Source of the DNA: Lumnitzera littorea | Taxonomy: Eukaryota > Streptophyta > Magnoliopsida > Myrtales > Combretaceae | Assembly: GCA_024138015.1 (NCBI GenBank) | Contig: JAMXBB010000004.1 | Coordinates: 4,895,700 to 4,959,699 of the forward strand | DNA: 64,000 bases | Reading direction: 5' to 3' | Shown here: positions 38,087 to 51,669 of the stretch, one piece after another | How positions within the stretch are numbered: position 1 is the first letter of the stretch | Layout: the number at the start of each line of letters is the position of its first letter | The notes under the pieces: model-generated | The model's database searches: none | The model's input: only the letters and a program-made list of their open reading frames with translations | Told to the model about the DNA's origin: nothing | Made by a program: the position numbers and the translations under genes

Positions 38087-38419
38087 AACGATAGGATTCA
38101 TAGTGATTATTTTCAATAAAAACAAATTCGATTTTTTCCTCTCTAATAATTGTATATGTAGGTATATATGTTCAAATGACATGTGCTACATGTGGCCAAA
38201 GAGAGATAGGATGGATGGCACGTAAGAGATAAGTGAGGAAAAATTAACAGTGAGAAGAAGCAAGTAGTTTCAACGACTTTAACTTAACGTGTAATAGGTG
38301 GAAGAGCGAAATAATATTAAATTCCACGTAAGGGAAGAGTGTTTGATTTTTCGGTGAGTTGATATGATAGTATGATGATATTTGTGTAAAATTCTTGGTG
38401 TCTAAATGAGGAAGAGGTT

Positions 38420-40490
38420 AAGTATTTTCAAAAGTAGCTGTTGATTTCATTCATTTAATTGCAAAAAGATATGCAAGCGGATTAAATGAGTCAATTCAAT
38501 TTGACTTATTTTGATATGCAAATTAAACAAATCAAGCTTATTTAGTCGGTTTTTTAAATGGGCAAAAAACCTTTAGTTCTAATCCGTTTATAAAGTAAGT
38601 TAAATGGATTGACTTGCAAACTAAAAGTATAAATATGTTAAACAAATCGATCAAAATCGGCTCACTTTAACTTATGAGTTAAACGGCTAAAAAACCCTAT
38701 GCTCAAACCTTTTTAAAAAATGAGTTAAATGGAGCAGTATGTTCGTGAACCAAAGTCTACTTATATACTTTTAGTATTACAATGGTGATTAATGGTTATA
38801 ACGAATTTCTTTAAAAATATACCAAACATAAGCCTCATTTTAGTCTTCAAATCTTGTAATTTCAGTCTACAAAGTTAGACTTAATTCATTATCAGGCTTA
38901 AAACTTATTATCAGTAATTGTTGAAATCGAAAGTAAGAATACTTATTTATTTATCTATTAGAAAACCGAAAACAATAGAGAGATAATTATAAAAACATTG
39001 ATAATTGGTTAGATTTTCTAATCGATCAATTTACATATGGATTCATATCATATTCGTAATATATATATATATATTACTTTATACGTATTATATCATGTTA
39101 ATCTCTTAACATTTTGTTTCAACCAATCACGTCTCAATTCATCCTATCTTGTATTGTTATTGGATTTATCTCAAATTATCACATCAATGAACAGAACCTT
39201 CATGAATGCTGGTCGTTGTTGAAGTAAACATACTAAGATGGATAGTAAATTGTCTTATTCATTAGGATTTCAAACTTCCAAGCTACATTACTAGGAGGGG
39301 GGAAAAATAACCCCTAGAATGCGTCAGGACCATTTTGTTAATTTCTTTTTTAATTTAAATTACAATGAAGAATACAAGATGCAGTCAAAATGTTATCTTT
39401 TGATGATTTTATTAACTAGAACCATACATTCCAAAATTTTCAATCAAGTTTTATACCTCTTAAATTATTTCATAAAATTTACCACCTTCATTAACTCTTG
39501 CCCTTGATAAAATTTCCTTATGAATGGGATGAAAGATGGTTCCTTTGACTTTGATGATGAAATAGAAGATTTAGAATAGTAGCACTCATGGTGGCTTTTG
39601 GTATATTCTTTTTTATTTGGAAGATCTCAATTGATAGACTTGGATTTGAGCTCTTTTATTTTGGAATATGATAGTTGAAATGCCCCCAAAGAAATAAATT
39701 AAAGTTAAAGGTACTTTAGCAAATCACCCTTTTGGTTCTTTTAAAGTGAAATTAACAATTTCTTTTAAATTGATGCAAAACTAGATCTAATATTTGGATC
39801 GGATAGGCAGGCAAGTGAGTTCCTTATTTTTCTTTCCTCTTTCAAATTAACTATTCTCATAGTTTAAAAGATTGTTAAAAATGAAATCTCTCTCTCACTT
39901 TACTTCCTTCATTAGGTGTCTCTTTCTCCTTCTCTCTTCCTAAGAAAGTATTGCAATTTTTTTTTAATAAAACTTAAGGTAATTCTTCCAATTTTTTCCC
40001 TTAGCTTGTCTCATACAGTTTCAATCAAGTCCTAACAATAGAATTTAACAAACTAGAGTAAAGTTAGCATATAAGTGTGGAAGACAATTTCTACTATTGT
40101 AGACAAGTACAATTCCTATTCTAAGCGTAGAAATTGTATAAAAGAACCTAATTTAGAATTCTTACTTCTTAGAAGGAAATGATGGAATTAAAGATAAGTG
40201 GGAATAAATGGTGGTTGTGTGGTTGTATAAATGCTTGTAATTTGTGAAGGATGAACACATGTATGCTTACTCATCTATCTCTTTTAATGAACATGTTCAG
40301 GAAATAATTGTAAATCAAGGTTAGGTTTAGTAGAGGATATACTACTAAATGTATAGATTGTGTAGATGAGGAGCTTTGGTTATAGTTGTTATACACATAG
40401 CATATGTCCTGCGACCTCATAGGAGTGATGTGGAATGGTGCATAAAAGATGAGTAAGAGTAAGAAGCAAGGAAGGAGAGTAAACAGTCTT
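38420..40490. other. Non-coding; possible small hAT-like relic at about 38,440-38,760
   Basis: No gene is seen. The first 300 bp have repeated AAATGAGT / GAGTTAAACGG / AAGTTAAATGG words in both orientations, as in small AT-rich hAT-type repeats, but clear ends are lacking. The rest is A/T-rich with C/T-rich patches near 39,890-39,950. Confidence 0.3.
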
Positions 40491-40499
40491 AGAGAACTC

Positions 40500-40930
40500 A
40501 AACACACTAGTGAATTACAGCCTTTCAAAAGAAGTAATGAGTTCTCCATTTCAAGCTTTATTTAATCTTTTGTAGCTACAATGTGATTACACTATAGTAT
40601 TTCTCTTAATTTCTGAATATGTTAAATAAGGAAGAGCTTTAAGGTACTTATAGAGTTTAGCCGTTGACAATATTCGTCGAATCACACTAATGATCAACAA
40701 CTAACATAATTCCTCTTATCGATGGATCCCTCTATGGGTTCCTCTTGCCTCCAGGCCCATAAAGAGCCTTTTTAGGTTATAAACTTTCTTGATAAAGGTT
40801 GAGAGTGGATGGGATGTCTAATAGTTCTTAAACCAAACCCATCATATCCGATCTTCCTTAGATCAATTGAAGTTTATGAACTTAAATTCTTAAGCCTTGT
40901 CACTTAGCCAAAATAGTTATGCCCTTATCA
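40500..40930 (+). repeat. Dispersed repeat copy B (related to 14,640-15,180)
   Basis: Shares the AGCTTTATTT, TTTAGCCGTTGACAATATTC, AATGATCAACAAC and TATGGGTTCCTCTTG blocks, in the same order and orientation, with the copy near 14.8 kb. Non-coding. Confidence 0.55.
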
Positions 40931-43900
40931 TTTTAAAGCACATATCAGTTTTAGCCTTTCTAAATTGTTAGTTTGATGGTTCACAATCTAAGTTGTGTAA
41001 ATTCATACATACATACATATATATATTAAGATTGAATGATTATGCAACGTTATAAAATTAGAGTAATGTTGAAGGATTGATTTGTAGAAATTTTGCGATT
41101 ATAAGGTTCATATAAAGTGTTTTTTAGAGTTTGGGGTCTCCATGGGAAAACACAATCAATTATGCTTTACTTAGAATTTTAAGAAGATGGTAAATGAAGG
41201 GGACAATCAACCAACTCATGCTTCTCGGCAAACCATTGAGCTTTATTCAAAGTTGGTCAACCACCCCTTTATGTAGTTAATGCACCCTCTTGTTGCATAC
41301 AAGATTGACCTTTTTAAGTCTTAGGTCAACTGTCTTTTCTTCTAGAAGATTCTCAATGTTTCCATTTGGTTCCTAAACGACAAATGAAATGGAAAATTAA
41401 TTCTTAGACTTAAGATTGTCAACTTATAATATGAATAAAAGTTTAATTAATCGTGGTATATGTATTATTGAGAGTCGATAATTTGTTATTTCAATTTAAC
41501 TTTGACAATGCCATACAAATATGTGATTACCTTATGTAATGGCCATAGTTGTAAAGTTAGAAACTAAATTAACTTAACTATTTAACCTTAATCATATGCT
41601 AAGTATGTTTTACCGAAGTAGGAAGATTTGGAGCTATTAATGATCATATATGACACCTATTAAATTGATGTGCTAAGTTTATAAGATAAACCTAATGAGA
41701 TTCGTAGTCAACTGAAAAGATGAAATATTTAGGGTTTTATGTGCATTTTAGTGTTTAAGATTTTAAGGATATAAATGACCTCGAGATGGACATGATGCAC
41801 TAATTTGATTCATCTCACTCTTAGGTTAAGATGATATTATGCACAAATTAACTTAATTGGTTTGCTGCCACAATCTAAAGTAGATTAATAAGAGCAACTA
41901 TGGTTTTGAGAGTAAACACAAACGAAAAAATGACATTCAACCAATAATGAAAGGTATTATGTGAAATAAGGATAAGATAAAATAAGGAAAAGCTAACAAA
42001 GCATCCAAATCAATAATGAAAATATAGATAAGATAAAATAAAATGTAGTAAATTAACAAGAAATAAGCGAAAAACTCTATCCAAAGGATGGCTTACTTAA
42101 CACATGAAGCTTGATGCAACTGCTTGTTATCGAAGTAATCAATGACTGAAGCCAATGGTAGAAGAATCGATAACTTTAAGAATTTGAAGCAACTATAAAT
42201 AGAAGTAGCATAATCATAAGCATAATCTTCTAAAAGTAAGGATGTTAATTGTAGAGATGATTAGAAGTAGAAGCATTTAGAAGCCAACATCTAGAATCAA
42301 AGAGGGTGAGAGATCAAAAGAGACACCTAAAGGTTGTAGAGCTTTTGACCTATTTCATCCATAGTGTAAACTTAAGTATATCCAATATATTTCTTATTCT
42401 CACTTCTTGACTCAACACAAAACATCAAACTAGGCTCATTGCTAGCTAAATTATGTAATACATGGAAAAATAAAGCAAGATTCATCTTTATTTAGACAAA
42501 TAACCAAATCTCTAATAAGAAAGCTTTGAAATTATGTAACACATTAAAAGCTCGAGTTATTAGTCTTAGGATTATACTCTTATAATAACTAATAGTTGTG
42601 TCATCTCGAAGGAGGAAATGATCTAGATTGAATGGTAGATTAAGCGTTGATACCATCGTGTTTAAGCATTCTAAACCAATCGTTTGTTGATATGTGAATC
42701 ACTAAGATATGGGGTAGCATGTTAGAGGAAGCCACTATAGGGTTGAATAAATATTATGTGATGCTTGTGTGGATAATTATAGTGGTTTGATGTAATAATG
42801 GCTAATTCAATGATGAGTCTGGAATGAGATGACTTAATATTGTCTTATGAGTGTTGGGGTATACCTATGCCAATATATGTATAGGTATATATGTATTTAG
42901 GGGAGTTAAAAGCTATCTCAAGTCTTGGAATGCCCATTACCGTATTGTACAATACACTTAAATAAAGATAATAATATGATATTTGATGCAAGTTATAGGT
43001 GTTTTGTTACATGGGGTTTTTATGTGACTTAATATTACCATAAGATAACCTTAGAGAAGATATGTATTGTAAGAGTGGGGATGGCACCACTAGCTTTGAG
43101 CATTACGATGCTTGTAGGATATTAACTATGGTGTTTTAGGCTAAATAGACTCAGTTTGATTATGTTTGGTGGACTTAGTTGCTTATAATGGATTTTGACA
43201 TGCTTATTGATAGACTTATGGTTTCCTTTTAGTTTTAGCAATTAATATGGATGCATTAGTGTATTTGAGTTTGAACCATATGAGTCACTTATTGATGTAT
43301 TACCTCATGATGTTTCTTTTATGTGAGATTAGCAATTTTATGTATAACCATAGATCTTAGCAAGTTCCTTAGGCTTTGCACACTCATGTTGCAACATGGT
43401 TTTATGGTGAAATGGTTGCATCCTTAGTTTTGGGGTGTAGCATTAGCCATTGAACAAAACTTGTTGAAAATTTTTGTTGAATAATGGATTGAAGTTACTG
43501 AGCATTAGATATTAAGTTTTGCATATTCATAACTAATATAGGAATATGTGACAAATAATTGTAATTCCTCAATTTCGGGACATTATACTTAGACTTATGG
43601 TAGTTTAGTAGATTAAGAGTAGCTTACTTTTCATTATTTACATTCCAATATATGTGTTGGTTAATCACTCCAAGTGTAAAATATAAAGAATTAAAAATCA
43701 AAGCAACTTAAGAGTGGTGTTGACCTTGTAAGAAAGAACATGATTTAGTACTTGAATGCAACCTCTTTGAACAAGCCATTTGAACTCAATGATCAAGGTC
43801 GTCATCTAGTAGTGGAATAAATAGAATTGTTAGATTTGTATAGAACTCATATAATTATTAGTTTGTAAAATCATAGGTCTAAGTTCATAAATCTACTAAA

Positions 43901-44600
43901 AGTATCTACTAAATGATTTCACATCATTTTAACCAAAAAACAAAACTTATCAAATGATAAACTTGTAGAATTATAGGAGTTAACTCATGATTTAAACAAC
44001 CTTGTCATGTTGAGGATATACAAAAGTTCTTTAAGTGAATCCCTTTCCTCAACCTTCTATCCAAGTTTAAGTCCTGAGATTTTGTGATATTTATTTAGTG
44101 AGGATAATATTCCCATATAGACTTATCTCATGCTCTTAGTTGTTCTATATTCTTTCCACTTTAGTCGCACTTGAGTACATATAACCTTTTGTTATGCACT
44201 AATATAGACTGGGGCTTCCATAGTTGGTTTCGCTTGATATAACATAACTAATGTCTTTGAGTTTGTCAAATCTTTATCTAGATGGATTGAAAAGGAGTTG
44301 GTAAGAGCATCACTTCCCTCTAAGGTTTTGTATGGGTTTAGAGTATTCAAGAAACTTACAATTTCTAAACATGTGAATAGGTTTTAGGCATGAAAGTGGT
44401 GTATTGAAAGGGACATCATAAAATCAACCACACCCAAGCCTTATAGGCTTACAATGGGCCTCAAAGACTACTGAGTCATCACATATCTTTGCTAGCAGAT
44501 AGTTACTCCAAGAAGTAAAGAAAAGAAAACAAGGAAAAATTAATAAAAGGACTTTTAGCTTCAAACTCTTGTTCTTCTTATTTTATTTTATTTTATTTTT
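40931..44600. other. Non-coding tract, possible retroelement relic
   Basis: No coding frame of useful length is seen. A piece at about 43,558-43,590 (TGTAATTCCTCAATTTCGGG followed by ACATTATA) resembles a worn TGTAACACCCC...CGGGATGTTACA LTR border, and sequence style is similar to the 2-5.7 kb block. This is a weak inference and no borders were found. Confidence 0.3.
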
Positions 44601-45055
44601 TTAGAAATTTTAAGAATGGTGGGTAGCCGTCCACTAAGTCTAGATGACCTATATTATGGACCCTTACTATCTATGCTAAAGTTAAGGGGATGGATGACCA
44701 TGGTCTTTATTGTTTTAATAGGTTTTTTTTCCCCTAGTTTTTCCATGTAATATATTTTTCATATTTTGTTTTTCTTTTCTTTTAATATCTTATCTTTTGT
44801 GATGGCTAGTTGTTTGAATTATAACAACTTATTATCTAACTTCCACATCGACACAAAAGATCTATGAAAAACTAGTGTTTTTATACTTATACCAAATGGT
44901 CAATCTGGACATGTGAAGGAGTAAAAAATTAAAGAGAAAACTAGGTTCGATCGGAAGTTGAATCAGAGATGAACCATAAGTGTTAACTCGATTTTGACAA
45001 CACTGTAAAAAAAAAAACAAAAGCATTTTGATCAATGCAACATATTGCTTATATA

Positions 45056-45525
45056 TACGTACATATATATATATTTCAATATCACAGTTTATACTTCAAC
45101 TTTTTTATTTTTTATAATTATATACCTAATATTTCAACTTATTTAATTATATACCTAATTAAAAATTCAATTATCATTGTCTATACCTCAATTAATTTTA
45201 ACTTATATCATTTGTCTATTCGGTATGATTAGTTAGTAAGGTGGTTGCTCAAAACTTTAGGAGGCTTGCTTGCGTAACCTTCCATAGGTGTCCACCGGCC
45301 ACTCTCTATGAAATTATGAGTGACAACTCACTTAAAAAATTGTAGATCGCGTAATTTAATAGCTGATGTTTGTGGTGATTGTCTCAACTAAATTAATAGT
45401 ATGGATTGAAGTTAATTTAAAATTTTAATTAGATATATAATTAAATAAGTTAAAACTTTAAATATATAATTATAAAAAATAATAAAATTGAGGTGTAAAT
45501 CATGATATTATCACGAATCGTGTTA
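45056..45525. mobile_element. Foldback MITE, family member 1
   Basis: The left arm (TTTATACTTCAAC, then TTTTTATAATTATATACCTA and CAACTTATTTAATTATATA) is the inverse of the right arm at about 45,380-45,515 (TATATAATTAAATAAGTT, ATATATAATTATAAAAAATA and TTGAGGTGTAAATCAT). Arms are about 150-190 bp around a short GC-richer centre (45,240-45,330). The same family occurs at 63,405-63,775. It has no coding capacity. Confidence 0.65.
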
Positions 45526-45529
45526 TGTT

Positions 45530-47500
45530 GAAGAGTTTGAAATAAAAGTGCGTGATTTAATAACGAAAATTTCTACGAAGTTTCCCTCTTCTTGCAGGAA
45601 AGAGGCTTTGAGTCTTGATTCACGAACAAAGTGGATTAGAATGTAGAAAGCTGAAAAGCGGATAGACTTTAAGCGTTGATTGAAGGAAAATATATACCAA
45701 GTGAACATTGTCGTAATGGAGCAACATTAAGGTGGGGGGCGGCTAATCGAGCTTTTCCACAGCGATGATTTTCCAGGTTTGATTGGACATGCAGAGTTCC
45801 CTTCGCCGTTTAATTAACCAATAAATTTTTCTTAAGAATCGGATTCATCGGGATTTGTTGTTAAAATCGTTGTAATGCAATGGTGTGGATAGTAAGCTTC
45901 CAATCAAATAGATTAAATTTGATTTTTTTTTTTCAATTTGTGATGAAGTTATCAGAAAAGAAAAAGAAAGGCAACCTTCCTAAGAATTTTAGAATCATAA
46001 ACATTAATCTCCCTATTACTGTTGGCTATCAATGTTTGAGATTGCTATCAGCAGCAGATATCAGTGGATTTTTTTATTTATTATTTTAATTACGCATTGT
46101 AGTATAAACTATTATCTGAATTACCACGATAAATTTGCAGTGTCTCATTGTGACTTGTGATATCATGCAGTATACTTTCTTCCTTTTCTAATTAGAAATC
46201 ATTCAAAGTTTACTAGAATATTAAAATTGCTGTAAAATCTTTAAGATTTTACAAAAGGTAAGATAATAAAACACATAGATGAATCCCCTCGTTTGTTTTT
46301 TCTTTTTTTAATTTTCATAATATTATTATGTCTAATTAAAAGTTGAGATTAGAAAAAATATAATGATATTGTGATATATCACATAATATTTTATAAATTT
46401 AAATAATTTTAACCATTCATTTATAAATCAAGAGAATGATAAATGGATATAATCCAAATCCATAAAACCTGTTATTAAGATAACTTTGTTAAAAACTGGA
46501 AATGATAGTACAAAATACAATAATTTTTAAGAAAATAGATAACATGCTCACGCTGTATACGATGATACAAGATGGTCCTACCATTATCATCTTGTTGAAA
46601 AATTTTCTCTTACCTCTCCATGAATACGTAGAGGTGTCAACATCTAAACTAAAATAAGCACCACCAATCAAAGGGAATAAATTTTGGATTATTTATATAT
46701 ATATATATCCGAGGCAGACAACAGACCCCACAATACGGGGAAGAGGAAATACAAACATAAGAACCCAATTGGAAGGAAACATCCATTACTTTATTTACTT
46801 AAGTTGTGACTCTTTTTTTATTGTGATACTAATTTATAAGATTATAGTTATAAATATATATATATATATATGGGTATCAGTTAATTGTACAAAATTTATG
46901 GAGTTGAATTAGATAAAATATTTTATCTAATATTTGGTTTATAATTTTAGTTGAGTTACTAAACAAAAAAGGATATCAAGGAACAAAAATATCCTCTAAC
47001 AAAGCACAATCCCCTTAAATAGTTAATTTTTTACTTACTAAAGAAATTGTATCTTTTTATTTAATATTATATGTAATTTATTTTATTATATAAATTCAAT
47101 AATTTATTCAAGTCATACTTTTTGAATATTTTTAAATAAAATAAAAACGTTATTAAATATATATTAGGTAATATTGGGGGTATAAATATCAAAATATAAT
47201 AATAAGTTTAGTATATATATATCAAACAAGATATATTGCAAAAACTTGTGTTTAGTATTATATAAACCAAATATAATAAAATAAGATTGTTTCTATCCTA
47301 TAATCCTTATATTATGTCATTCTATTTGGTTAGTCTAGTTTTTGTAACCAAACGTATAGATGTTGTGCAAATATAAATAAAATATTGATACATATAATAT
47401 TATGTAAAATATGAATGGTAATTGTTTTATAAACTATTTAGCCTCAATCAACAACTATACATATAGTCTAGCTAGGTACGTAGGTAAGGAACCTAAAATA
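45530..47500. other. Non-coding A/T-rich tract
   Basis: No gene recognised. A TA microsatellite is present near 46,854. Short open frames have no motif. Confidence 0.5.
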
Positions 47501-47503
47501 GTA

Positions 47504-47545
47504 GGGGGGTGGGTGGGTGGGGGAGGGGAAGGGAAGGGAGGGGGG
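47504..47545 (+). other. G-rich tract with strong G-quadruplex potential
   Basis: Eight runs of at least three G are separated by one or two bases (G6-T-G3-T-G3-T-G5-A-G4-AA-G3-AA-G3-A-G6). This easily satisfies the canonical four-run, short-loop quadruplex rule on the plus strand. The surroundings are more than 70% A/T. Confidence 0.85.
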
Positions 47546-47549
47546 CTCG

Positions 47550-50500
47550 AGAATTTGTAGGTGATTCAAACACTCTACTATAACTACATTATTGGATTCT
47601 CTCATATCAGTTTGAAACTTATTTAATATTGGAGTGACTACACTGAGGAAACTTTGATACTCATTTTGAAGTGTTTATAAGCCTAGAAAAGCATAATATA
47701 AGCTAGACAAAAAAATCACCAACAACATATGTTTTTGTATTTTATACTCTCCTTAAAACTTGTATTTTAGGACATACATCATATAAGATCTAGGTGTCTT
47801 GTACCTATTCTATGAAATTTATTAAATAATAATGATAAGTATAAAATAATATTTTATTTCTACCTTAAATATTTTAAGTTCTAAAATAAAAACGAAATAA
47901 ACATATAAACTATAGTCCCAACCTACCATCCATAAGAAACCTTAAATCTAAAGTGTTTTATTTTGTAGCTCTATCTTGCCCCAATTGTATATTATTATTT
48001 TCTGCCTATAGTTTGCTCATTTCTTTGCCATGTACTATTTTATTTTTACTATTACTTTTTGCCTTCCTTGTCTCATTTCTTCTTATTACTAGCTTTTTTA
48101 CCTATACAAGAAAGGTACATATACTAACTTCCCATAAATATTGGATATTTAATCTCCATATTTTAATTTACTTTTCTTATAAATCAAAACTTTAAATTTT
48201 ATATAAGTGTTTTTAATGCAGATTCTTTTGTATTTTATAAGGTATCCTATACTTTATAAGTGTTAGGATACAAGATTTAAGGTAGTTTTGGAGAGTCGTA
48301 AAATAGGTTTTGGTTTCGAAATTTAGAAACTTATACTCATAAAGTAAAGTAAAGGTAACATGTCATATCTTAGCAACCTTATACATGCTCACTTATTAGA
48401 GACAAATATTGATTTAGAATATACTTACTGGTATAGATTAAAGACTACTTAAGTATTTGTTTATAAACATTACAATTTTAATGCTATAGTTTTTTCATGA
48501 AATTATTCATCATTTAGAAAATCTAACGTTATATGTGATATTGATTTAGAAGATACTTATTACTGAATATTCGAAATTATGTAAGAGATTATCTTAATTT
48601 ACATGTTAACAGCATATATTTAAATTTACTATAAATATAGGACAAAGCCTATTATTTATTTATATATATATATCACAAATTTATAGTTATAGTTTGTTAT
48701 TTTCAATGAAAAACATGCATCATTTAGAAAATAAAAAATCATCTTTTAAATTCTAAGTGTGAAATATCATGAATGAAAAGGTTATGTCATTTTAGACTAA
48801 TTACATAAAAGTTGCATAAAAAGAGAAGTTGCTTGAATAAAACTCCTAAAATTATATATATATATATATATATATATTAGTAAAAGTTATAAAATTATTT
48901 AAGACATTATCTCTATTGTCATGTCACATGCTCATATAAATTATTATAAATATAAGACAATAATATTATTTATTAATGGAAAAAAAAAAACGTGACTTGT
49001 GTTTTAGGTGTTTTACAAAAAGATGACATGTATTTTTTTTTTATAGATATAAAATCAATGTATTTAAATTTTTTGTAAATCATATATGGGGACACATGGC
49101 ATTTTTTTAGTGGTTGATGTTATTATTAAATAATTTAAGTTAACAATATTACTAAAATTTCTTTAAAAGCATATAAATTAAATAAAAAAACATAATAAAA
49201 ATCAACGCCCTATTGCCAACTCCTATAGGTGAGCGAGTATAAGGTGGATAAGGTATAAGGACTTACCTGTACCCTACTCTTTGAATACATTTTTTAAAAC
49301 TTTACTACTTGTACCTTATTTTGTGATACTGTAGAATTACTCTATATTCTGTCGATTATATAGAGTATAGGGTACTCTATAGAATTTATATATATTTTTT
49401 AACTTTCTTTATAAATTTCAATATGGTTATTTTTTTTTTTCAAAATATAAAACAAACCTGACCCTTTACCCCCTTTTTATTTTTATTTTTCTAAAAACCA
49501 ATTGCTCAATTTAGCCAATCTTTCAAATGATGATAACAAATGGAGTCCATTAAGATTTATTTCCTACCAATTTTTTTCCTTAAATGGTTATTTGGCCATT
49601 ATTATTATTATTAATTTTTATGGAAGCATTATACAAAAATTCTATGTGTAAATAAAACATTTATTGTGTAATAATTACATTGTAGAGATAGTTAAGGGAA
49701 TAAACACATCATTTTAAAAAATAAAAATGGTAAACATCGTACTTAATGCAAAATTTGCAAAGTTTATTAAAATTTGAATAAGAGATTCACAAAATTATAT
49801 AATTCAATAATTATAAATGTGATGATAATATGGGATCAAATAATTAATTCTGGGAAAATGAAGATATAATATGAAAAATGGAATAAAATATAAATTCAAA
49901 TTAAAATATTTTTTTCTTCAAGGCACATGCATCAATAAAATAATCTTTCTATACTCTAAAATTAGATTCCCCTATGATGCATGCTTCAAAGTATAGATTC
50001 TATAGTGAATAGAGAGTACCTTGCTTTCTTATCTGTACTTTACCTTATAGGAACAAGTTATAAAAAATTATTATTGGAAACTTACCATGTAGCTTTAATT
50101 ACTTATCCAGAATCAACTCGATTGAGAAGAGTCTAAGTGAATTTCCAGTATGACGAGGTTACTTGCTCGGTTTTACTAACTACCCTAAGGTTTAGAGGTA
50201 ATCGATGACTAACGTAACTATGTACAATATTTCTTTTCGCTTTTTCATCTTTTTCACTCTACTCATCTATAATTAAAATGTATATTACATCCTAATAAAC
50301 CGATTTCATTAACAACAATCGCGAAAAGATAGAGGTTTAAAGTCAACCTCGATAGTCTTATCTTTATTCATAGGATCAAACCAATGTCCTTAATCTCTCT
50401 ATTGCATCCCAATACATGTCTTTGAGAACATTTCATGCTCTTCATCCATATATTTATAAAATTGTGTGTTTATATAAGGTTTTGGAGACTTAATCTATGG

Positions 50501-51400
50501 TAATTCTATATAATCTCGATTTCAAATTATATATATATAATAAGAATAATGCTAAAAAACTAGTCTTTTTTAAATTTTTTGTCTAAGCTTCGATTTGTCA
50601 AATAATATACCTAGCTGAGCTTTTGCTTATTAAATTTTATGTTTAAAGTATGAATTTGCTAAATAGCACGCTTAATTAAATTTCTACTTATCAAATTTAT
50701 TATTTTTTCAAGATGTGATACTTACTAATCAAACAATACAAGTAAGGTAATAAATTTAATAAGTAAAGATTCGTTTAAGTATAACATTTAGTAGCTTTCA
50801 TGAAAAATTTAGGTTGTATTCTCCTCATAATGGGGTGTGTGTATATATATGATCCTGTTTGGATTTATATTTATTTGAAATCTAGTGTTTGGTAAATTAT
50901 CTTATTTATTTAAGTTTTATAATTATGATAAATATAGTGATTTAAGAGTTAGAATTAGGAAATGAAAATTCATGTATTTAAAAAACAGATTAAAAAATAT
51001 ATAATTTATGCATTATAAATTATTATTTTAGTTGGTATTTTTATAAGTATAAATAAAATAAAGAGTATATAAATTCAAATTTATTGGAATATGTTAGATA
51101 TTTAATTTTAGAAGAGGAATATATATGAAATTATATTTTTATATTTTCGATGTTTTATTGGAATAAGTAGATTCCAATAAGACTATAATAAAATAAAATG
51201 AAGACAAGATAAATATATATATATATATTTATAAATGTAATGGTGATAGATTTTACACGGTAGTATGATGATGAGATTCGGGGTTTTTCTAAACCCTTGA
51301 TGCCCCCACACGCTTCCCGATTCAAATCTTCTTTTGCTCTAAGCCAATATCTAATTAGTTGATATCTATGATGAAGCAATTAAAAAAAAAAAAAACCCTC
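47550..51400. other. Non-coding A/T-rich tract upstream of the bHLH gene
   Basis: No coding signal is seen. It contains a TA microsatellite at 48,854-48,877 and repeated GTATAAGGT/GGTACTCT-type words at 49,230-49,380 and 49,990-50,055 that may be worn inverted ends of a small element. The 80-codon hydrophobic frame at 47,953 is low-complexity. Confidence 0.45.
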
Positions 51401-51669
51401 AAATCAAGATTATTTTTTATTCATGTGGCCAATCATTGTTGTCCCAAAAAATTTTATATTATTAATACATGATGCATGAGAAATTTACTAACCACATATA
51501 AGCCTATGATGACAATTTCACGTGCAATTTTCTGTAGTAAAATGACGACAATTCACCTAAGGTCTTTAAAAGGCTCAAAACCCTTTTTTATGTTTTTTAA
51601 CCCCAGCCAAAACCAAAAGAAAAAGGCGATACACCATAATTTTGCTTTTGAGTGGCGTAATAAAAGGGA
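51400..51669 (+). promoter_or_regulatory. Proximal promoter/leader of the bHLH gene with G-box
   Basis: A perfect palindromic G-box CACGTG lies at 51519-51524, 145 bp upstream of the start codon. A CCAAT word is at 51429-51433. A weak TATA-like TTTAAAAGG is at 51565-51573, about 100 bp before the ATG, which would put transcription start near 51,595. If so, the upstream ATG at 51476 would not be in the mRNA. These are sequence matches only. Confidence 0.45.

Noticed and set aside
47953..48195. Hydrophobic 80-codon frame resembling a membrane protein.
   Set aside because: A T-rich strand always codes F/L/I/S-rich peptides; no motif or neighbour supports it.
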